Of a stretch of DNA of 8,849 bases, positions 5,709 to 8,849 are shown piece by piece (position 1 is the stretch's first letter; each line of letters begins with the position of its first letter). The stretch covers positions 1 through 8,849 of the forward strand of contig JAJYZM010000028.1 in NCBI GenBank assembly GCA_021799935.1. The letters are read 5' to 3'. The notes under the pieces are model-generated. The model saw nothing but the letters and a program-made list of their open reading frames with translations. It made no database searches and was not told the origin of the DNA. Both the position numbers and the translations under genes were made by a program. This stretch comes from a bacterium. Its GTDB lineage: Bacteria > SZUA-79 > Acidulodesulfobacterales > Acidulodesulfobacteraceae.

Positions 5709-5738
5709 TTGACATTTTTTATAATAATGTAATATAAA
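5709..5738 (+). promoter_or_regulatory. Promoter of the three-gene membrane operon
   Basis: TTGACA (5709-5714) and TATAAA (5733-5738) with an 18-bp spacer predict a start near 5745, leaving a leader of about 68 AT-rich bases before the GTG at 5813. It is the only good sigma70-like match upstream of the operon. Confidence 0.55.
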
Positions 5739-5812
5739 AGTTATAAGTGCCAAATTTATTTATATAGTAAAATACATCATAATAAGGTAAAATATATATT
5801 GAAGGTAATTGT

Positions 5813-6226
5813 GTGACACAAAGCAAACCTAATAGAGAAGACCTAATTAGAGAAAATGCAAAATTAAAGGAAATAATTAGGCTAAACACATGTGATAAAT
5901 TTTTGGGCGGTTTTTTCAATATTATTAAATGGCCTTTCATTACTATAATGTTCCTATCTGGATGTTATACATTATTGCACATCATGGAATCATTAGCAGG
6001 CAAAAAAACAGTTTTCCATTTCACTGTTGATATTGCAGTTTCTATTATTTTGGATGTAGCGGGGGTAGCTGGAATTATTTTTGGTTATTATCAATGGATT
6101 CAAAAGAATAAAGATATAGAAAAGCTTAACTCTAGATTAGAAGAATGTCAAAAGATAATCGATCCTGGCCGGGGTTCAAGCGGCCTATCATTAACTGGCG
6201 ATACAAATAAGGAGGATAAACCATGA
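5813..6226 (+). CDS. Two-helix membrane protein with flanking coiled coils
   Basis: The 137-residue product starts at GTG 5813 behind GAAGG (5801-5805). It has a polar helix (EDLIRENAKLKEIIRL, about 9-24), membrane segments at about 38-58 and 70-94, a second polar helix (KNKDIEKLNSRLEECQKII, about 98-116) and a flexible Gly/Ser-rich acidic tail. Both ends are probably cytoplasmic with a short external loop between. No catalytic motif or family is recognised. Its stop overlaps the next start (ATGA at 6223-6226), and the next ribosome binding site lies inside its coding sequence, so translation is probably coupled. The proteins may form one complex. Confidence 0.7.
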   Translation: MTQSKPNREDLIRENAKLKEIIRLNTCDKFLGGFFNIIKWPFITIMFLSGCYTLLHIMESLAGKKTVFHFTVDIAVSIILDVAGVAGIIFGYYQWIQKNKDIEKLNSRLEECQKIIDPGRGSSGLSLTGDTNKEDKP

Positions 6227-6846
6227 TACTAAACTTGGATGTTCCATTAACTATCTTTGCTTTGACAGGTCTTTATGCTCTTTGGACATTTGGTTTTCGG
6301 CGTCAGATTTTAGATGGAACAAGAGCAAAACTTTTTGCGTTAAGATATGAATTATTTAGCTTAGCATTGAGAGGGAAAATTAAATTTAATGACCCAGTTT
6401 ACAGACAAACTGAATTATATCTAAACTCCCTTCTAAAATACACACATAGAGCGGATATATTACGCATTTTGGTAAGAATCAAATTATACAAAAATAGCCA
6501 AGAAGCCAAAGTGTTTTCTAAAAGTCTTATCGAAAGCATTAATAATATACAGGATGCCGAAGTTAAAGCCAAATTAAATGAAATAGTGCAAACATCTGGA
6601 TATATTATATTAAGGCATGTCATCAATTCTAATATTGTGACCCTTGTTCTTTCTTGGTTTATAATAACGCCTTTTGTTCTACTCATCGTAACGTACATCA
6701 AAATTACTATCATAAGAAGAGAACAAGAGTCTAAAAATAAAAATAGAGTGCATATATTTCAGGATGTTGTTATAAAAAAATTTGCCGAACCGACAAGCCT
6801 TTTACAGGCTGATGCTTATTGCAGTTTTAATAACTGCAATATATAA
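6223..6846 (+). CDS. Membrane protein with conserved-looking N-terminal region
   Basis: The 207-residue protein has a membrane segment at about 5-22 and a second at about 137-160. Between them lies a 110-residue helical, probably cytoplasmic, domain. The stretch RAKLFALRYELFSLALRGKI...FNDPVYRQTELYLNSLLKYTHR (about 34-76) resembles uncharacterised bacterial membrane proteins that I recall only loosely, with an LR-E-F-LA-G-F-DP-Y-N-R-H pattern; their function is unknown to me. The C-terminal tail is basic, then ends with SFNNCNI, carrying two Cys. GGAGG at 6211-6215 sets the start. It is the middle gene of the operon, coupled to the gene before and 14 bases from the gene after. Confidence 0.7.
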   Translation: MILNLDVPLTIFALTGLYALWTFGFRRQILDGTRAKLFALRYELFSLALRGKIKFNDPVYRQTELYLNSLLKYTHRADILRILVRIKLYKNSQEAKVFSKSLIESINNIQDAEVKAKLNEIVQTSGYIILRHVINSNIVTLVLSWFIITPFVLLIVTYIKITIIRREQESKNKNRVHIFQDVVIKKFAEPTSLLQADAYCSFNNCNI

Positions 6847-6860
6847 TAACGGAGGGAAAG

Positions 6861-7205
6861 ATGGTAATTGAAAAAATTCAAGTACAATATGTCGATAATG
6901 AACTTTATATCATTGCCTCTACTGGCGCCGGCAGTTCTGAATTATGCCATGTGAAATCTGGTTATTATAAAATAAACCCGTTAACGATTTATCCTGGAGC
7001 TATTTTACCAGAATTACCAGCGGAGCAATCTTATGATATCACACTTATCGGAATCAATTGGGGAGGTCCGTCTAAATTTATAATTAAATTTATCCGGGAG
7101 GATGGTTCTGAAGAAAATAGGGAATTCAATCCAGAAACAGAGGATATTGGATGTGTCTGGCATGAAAAAATAAGCGGCGTTAATGTTAAGACCCCTAAAA
7201 TATAA
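6861..7205 (+). CDS. Small soluble beta-rich protein, unknown
   Basis: The 114-residue protein has no signal peptide or membrane segment. Alternating hydrophobic residues (IEKIQVQYVDNELYIIAST, YDITLIGINWGG, KFIIKFIRE) point to a small beta-sheet domain, and the C-terminal half is acidic (REDGSEENREFNPETED) before CVWHEK. I recognise no family and see no catalytic signature. GGAGGG (6851-6856) precedes ATG 6861, 14 bases after the previous stop, so it is the third gene of the operon. A soluble partner of the two membrane proteins, such as a sensor, ligand-binding or inhibitor subunit, is a guess from position only. Confidence 0.65.
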   Translation: MVIEKIQVQYVDNELYIIASTGAGSSELCHVKSGYYKINPLTIYPGAILPELPAEQSYDITLIGINWGGPSKFIIKFIREDGSEENREFNPETEDIGCVWHEKISGVNVKTPKI

Positions 7206-7213
7206 ATAAATAT

Positions 7214-7249
7214 AAGAATAATTTTTTTAAAAATTTTTATTCTTTTTTT
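7214..7249. terminator. Bidirectional AT-rich terminator between convergent genes
   Basis: AAGAATAA (7214-7221) pairs perfectly with TTATTCTT (7237-7244), with further A/T pairing inside and T-runs on both sides of the stem. It follows the stop at 7205 on the plus strand, and its right arm overlaps the stop codon of the leftward integrase. It probably ends transcription from both directions. Confidence 0.55.
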
Positions 7250-8271
7250 CCAAATACGTCGTCAACCGCTTTTCTTAAAGTCTCCGGAACAAGATGCGAA
7301 TACCGCTTTGTCATCTGCGTCGTCCTATGTCCCAGAAGCTCCCCTGTAATAAATAGACTCGTCCCATTCATAACCATTTTGCTTGCGAACACGTGCCTTA
7401 AATCGTGAATATGCAAATCTTTTAATCCGGCATTTTTACAAGCAGTATGAAAAGAACGCTTAAAATCCCCTAATTTTACTCCATTTCTTTGAAACACATA
7501 CAAACAATCCTGATTTTTTTCGATGCCGCTTAAAAGGGCTTTTAATGGTTTACTTATAGGAATATACCTGTCGTATTTAGTCTTCGTTCCTTTTATGGCT
7601 ATTACGTTGTTCTGCATATCCACGTCGTCCCATTTTAAATTAAGGGCTTCGCCTTTGCGGCAACCTGTATAAATTAAGAACATAATTAAATCTCTGGTAA
7701 GTTTATTCGTGGCGCCGGAAATAAGTTTTTGGATATCTTCATCGGATAATGTTTTTAGGCGAGATAATTCGTTTAATTTTTTTATTCTCGCCGCTGGATT
7801 TTTATCTATATAATTTTGCTCAATGCAAAAATTAAAGAAATGAGACAATGTGGACAATTCAAGATTTGTTGACCTGAAGGTTATTTCCGATTCTTTTTTA
7901 TTCTTATTTTTACTTACTGATAATGTTTCTAACTTTCTTTTAAGCTGGTAGTTCTTTATATCCAAACTCGATATATCTGATATTCTCTTGTTTTCAAATA
8001 CCGGCAAAAAATGTTTAGAGCAAGAAACTTTGGAGTAAATTGTTTTTTTTGTGTTGCCGATATTTTTTAAATAGTAATTCCATGCTGTTTTAAAAAGTAA
8101 ATATTTATTATCGATAGGTAGGTTATGCGTTTTTTTAATTATGTCATTTTTTACGGATATTTCTATTTGCTTAGCAATGTTTTTATCGGAAGTCTTGCAT
8201 GAATGCCTATATCTCTTGCCTTCGAATACAAAATCGTAATAATAATATTTTCCGTTTTTTATAATCGACAT
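7237..8271 (-). CDS. Tyrosine integrase next to tRNA-Lys
   Basis: The 344-residue protein is a phage/genomic-island type integrase expected to insert the element at the tRNA 3' end. An N-terminal beta stretch (NGKYYYYDFVFEGKRYRHSCKT, about 6-27) resembles an arm-binding domain. The core-binding SAM-like domain spans about 55-155. The catalytic domain shows TGCRKGEAL (Arg205), KGTKTKYDRYIPI (Lys230 or Lys232), HDLRH (His289, Arg292), LLGH (His315) and RYSH (Tyr324). All catalytic residues are present, so it should be active. It reads away from the tRNA, whose 3' end lies about 150 bases upstream of its start. The ribosome binding site is weak (GGAT), hinting at low translation. Confidence 0.92.
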   Translation of the reverse strand: MSIIKNGKYYYYDFVFEGKRYRHSCKTSDKNIAKQIEISVKNDIIKKTHNLPIDNKYLLFKTAWNYYLKNIGNTKKTIYSKVSCSKHFLPVFENKRISDISSLDIKNYQLKRKLETLSVSKNKNKKESEITFRSTNLELSTLSHFFNFCIEQNYIDKNPAARIKKLNELSRLKTLSDEDIQKLISGATNKLTRDLIMFLIYTGCRKGEALNLKWDDVDMQNNVIAIKGTKTKYDRYIPISKPLKALLSGIEKNQDCLYVFQRNGVKLGDFKRSFHTACKNAGLKDLHIHDLRHVFASKMVMNGTSLFITGELLGHRTTQMTKRYSHLVPETLRKAVDDVFGKKE

Positions 8272-8284
8272 ATTTTATCCATCT

Positions 8285-8309
8285 TTCAAAGCTTTGAACC
8301 ATTATATCA
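8285..8309 (-). promoter_or_regulatory. Integrase promoter with 14-bp palindromic operator
   Basis: On the minus strand TGATATAAT (8301-8309) is a perfect extended -10, about 30 bases before the integrase start. The perfect palindrome TTCAAAGCTTTGAA (8285-8298) covers the predicted transcription start. A dimeric repressor here would block the promoter; autorepression or a control protein encoded elsewhere on the element are both possible. Confidence 0.55.
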
Positions 8310-8330
8310 CCTATGTGAAAATTTAGCCAT

Positions 8331-8372
8331 GATAAAGATTAAAAATGATAAAAAAAGATAAATTATGATTAA
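8331..8372. repeat. 10-bp-phased GATWAA repeats, candidate integrase arm sites
   Basis: GATTAA or GATAAA starts at 8337, 8347, 8357 and 8367, an exact 10-bp step four times, with extra copies at 8331 and 8394. The array lies between the integrase start and the tRNA 3' end, where lambda-type integrases have arm-type sites and DNA-bending sites. The A-tracts within it should also bend the DNA. Confidence 0.5.
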
Positions 8373-8410
8373 TTAAGAAAAGCGGTTGACGCCGATAAAT
8401 GTTATAATTA

Positions 8411-8455
8411 GTGTGGTTTTGTGTGGTGGGCTGTCCCGGGATCGAACCGGGGACC
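8411..8455. other. Candidate attachment site at the tRNA-Lys 3' end
   Basis: The integrase gene faces the 3' half of the tRNA, the usual island arrangement in which the T-arm, acceptor stem and CCA form the crossover identity segment. Just outside the CCA, GTGTGG occurs at 8411 and 8421, a 10-bp step. No second copy of the tRNA 3' end occurs elsewhere in the window, so the other element boundary should lie to the left of it. Confidence 0.5.
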
Positions 8456-8499
8456 TACTGATTAAGAGTCAGTTGCTCTACCGATTGAGCTAACAGCCC
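8424..8499 (-). tRNA. tRNA-Lys (anticodon CTT)
   Basis: Read on the minus strand, the 76-base gene has a 7-bp acceptor stem GGGCTGT/ACAGCCC, a D-arm GCTC/GAGC, and an anticodon stem ACTGA/TCAGT with loop CTCTTAA (anticodon CTT, reading AAG codons). The T-arm is CCCGG-TTCGATC-CCGGG, followed by an A discriminator and an encoded CCA. All expected invariant bases are present, so the gene is intact despite element insertion beside it. Confidence 0.97.
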
Positions 8500-8543
8500 G
8501 AATAGATTTAATTGAAAATGCGGGGAATTATTTATGCCTACTA

Positions 8544-8573
8544 ATTATATACTATTTTTATTTTTTTAGTCAA
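8544..8573 (-). promoter_or_regulatory. tRNA-Lys promoter
   Basis: On the minus strand TTGACT (8568-8573) and a perfect TATAAT (8544-8549) lie 18 bp apart, predicting a start about 38 bases before the tRNA 5' end. Confidence 0.65.
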
Positions 8574-8602
8574 TTTTTTTATTAATGATATACTTATAAG
8601 TA
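8566..8602 (+). promoter_or_regulatory. Possible promoter of the phosphoribosyltransferase gene
   Basis: TGATATACT (8586-8594) is an extended -10, with a weak TTAGTC at 8566-8571 spaced 17 bp. The -35 overlaps the -35 of the divergent tRNA promoter. A perfect 12-bp palindrome TACTTATAAGTA (8591-8602) overlaps the end of the -10 and the predicted start, so it could be an operator. Confidence 0.4.
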
Positions 8603-8630
8603 AGAGCATATATTTAACTTAGGCCGGAGG

Positions 8631-8650
8631 CGGATAAAAAGAATTATCCG
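8631..8650 (+). promoter_or_regulatory. Leader hairpin just before the phosphoribosyltransferase start
   Basis: CGGATAA (8631-8637) and TTATCCG (8644-8650) form a perfect 7-bp stem with loop AAAGAA. A GGAGG lies just upstream (8626-8630), and GGAGAG (8650-8655), the likely ribosome binding site, starts at the stem foot. The hairpin could modulate ribosome access. Confidence 0.45.
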
Positions 8651-8660
8651 GAGAGCTCAT

Positions 8661-8849
8661 ATGATATTCAAAAACAGGCGGGAAGCGGGAAAACTGCTTG
8701 GAGAAAAATTGTCGGCGGACAGGCTCGGCGGCGGAAATACCGTAGTCATAGGTTTGTTGAGAGGCGGTATTCCGGTTGCTTATGAAATTGCGGCGGCTTT
8801 AAAATCTCCTTTAGACGTGGCGCTGGTAAGAAAGATAGGCGCTCCGAAC
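8661..8849 (+). CDS. Phosphoribosyltransferase family protein, 5' part only
   Basis: The 63 codons before the window edge begin FKNRREAGKLLGEKL and continue VVIGLLRGGIPVAYEIAAAL, LDVALVRKIGAPN. This is the start of the type I PRTase-like family (COG1926-type): the GLLRGGIPVA loop binds pyrophosphate, and VRKIGAP matches the family's following strand and loop. Members are predicted to act on phosphoribosyl pyrophosphate; the true substrate of this subfamily is not settled. ATG 8661 is preceded by GGAGAG. The GC-richer codon use and position beyond the tRNA suggest host chromosome rather than element. The PRPP-binding acidic motif would lie past the edge. Confidence 0.8.
   Translation, partial: MIFKNRREAGKLLGEKLSADRLGGGNTVVIGLLRGGIPVAYEIAAALKSPLDVALVRKIGAPN

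Noticed and set aside
5719..5940. Minus-strand open frame opposite the operon start
   Set aside because: It is antisense to the promoter and first gene of the operon and has no proper ribosome binding site.
6160..6190. CGGGGTTCAAG resembling a tRNA T-arm as a left attachment remnant
   Set aside because: It lies within the 5813 coding sequence, does not match the tRNA-Lys 3' end and has no acceptor stem.
6399..6713. Minus-strand open frame inside the 6223 gene
   Set aside because: It lies wholly antisense to a better supported gene with coupled translation; a shadow frame.
8386..8408. Plus-strand promoter from TTGACG and TATAAT
   Set aside because: The two boxes are only 11 bp apart, too close for sigma70.
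1..8849. CRISPR array, rRNA or complete insertion sequence
   Set aside because: No regularly spaced 25-40 base repeats, rRNA motifs or transposase genes were seen.

Overview
The window looks like the right-hand part of an integrated accessory element in an AT-rich bacterium, ending at a tRNA-Lys gene and a short stretch of host chromosome. The host uses strong GGAGG-type ribosome binding sites and sigma70-like promoters, and has at least one Sec-type signal peptide. I cannot name the phylum from the sequence. GC-richer genes (integrase at 2969, phosphoribosyltransferase at 8661) sit beside very AT-rich cargo, as expected of accessory DNA.

Left part (1-2288), a replication-like module. Three direct repeats with an exact 23-bp period (37-105) precede a small gene broken by a frameshift (154-451) and a small unknown gene (474-683). 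An 855-base non-coding stretch follows. It holds six GGTCAAA-type repeats spaced in near-exact helical turns (844-977), a G10 tract and a consensus promoter (TTGACA, 17 bp, TATAAT) with a hairpin-rich leader. These lead into a stand-alone RepB-like primase (1539-2288). Iterons plus primase suggest a plasmid-type origin within the element.

Middle (2289-3928). A 680-base region with no convincing gene is packed with inverted repeats, including a 67-base perfect three-way-junction palindrome at 2485-2551. It is followed by a tyrosine recombinase (2969-3928).

Cargo (3938-7205). A leftward pair encodes a small exported protein and a four-helix membrane protein of unknown function. Rightward come an 85-residue membrane-anchored coiled-coil protein, preceded by TTTGTAAC repeats, and a compact three-gene operon (5813-7205) of two membrane proteins and a small soluble protein. 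I recognise no function for any of these; the three-gene operon is the best candidate for an undescribed cargo system.

Right end (7237-8849). A second, unrelated tyrosine integrase (7237-8271, leftward) has a palindrome over its predicted transcription start. A 10-bp-phased repeat array lies between it and the 3' end of tRNA-Lys(CTT) (8424-8499), the likely attachment site. The matching left attachment site is not in the window, so the element probably continues leftward. Beyond the tRNA lies a phosphoribosyltransferase gene cut by the window edge, probably host chromosome.
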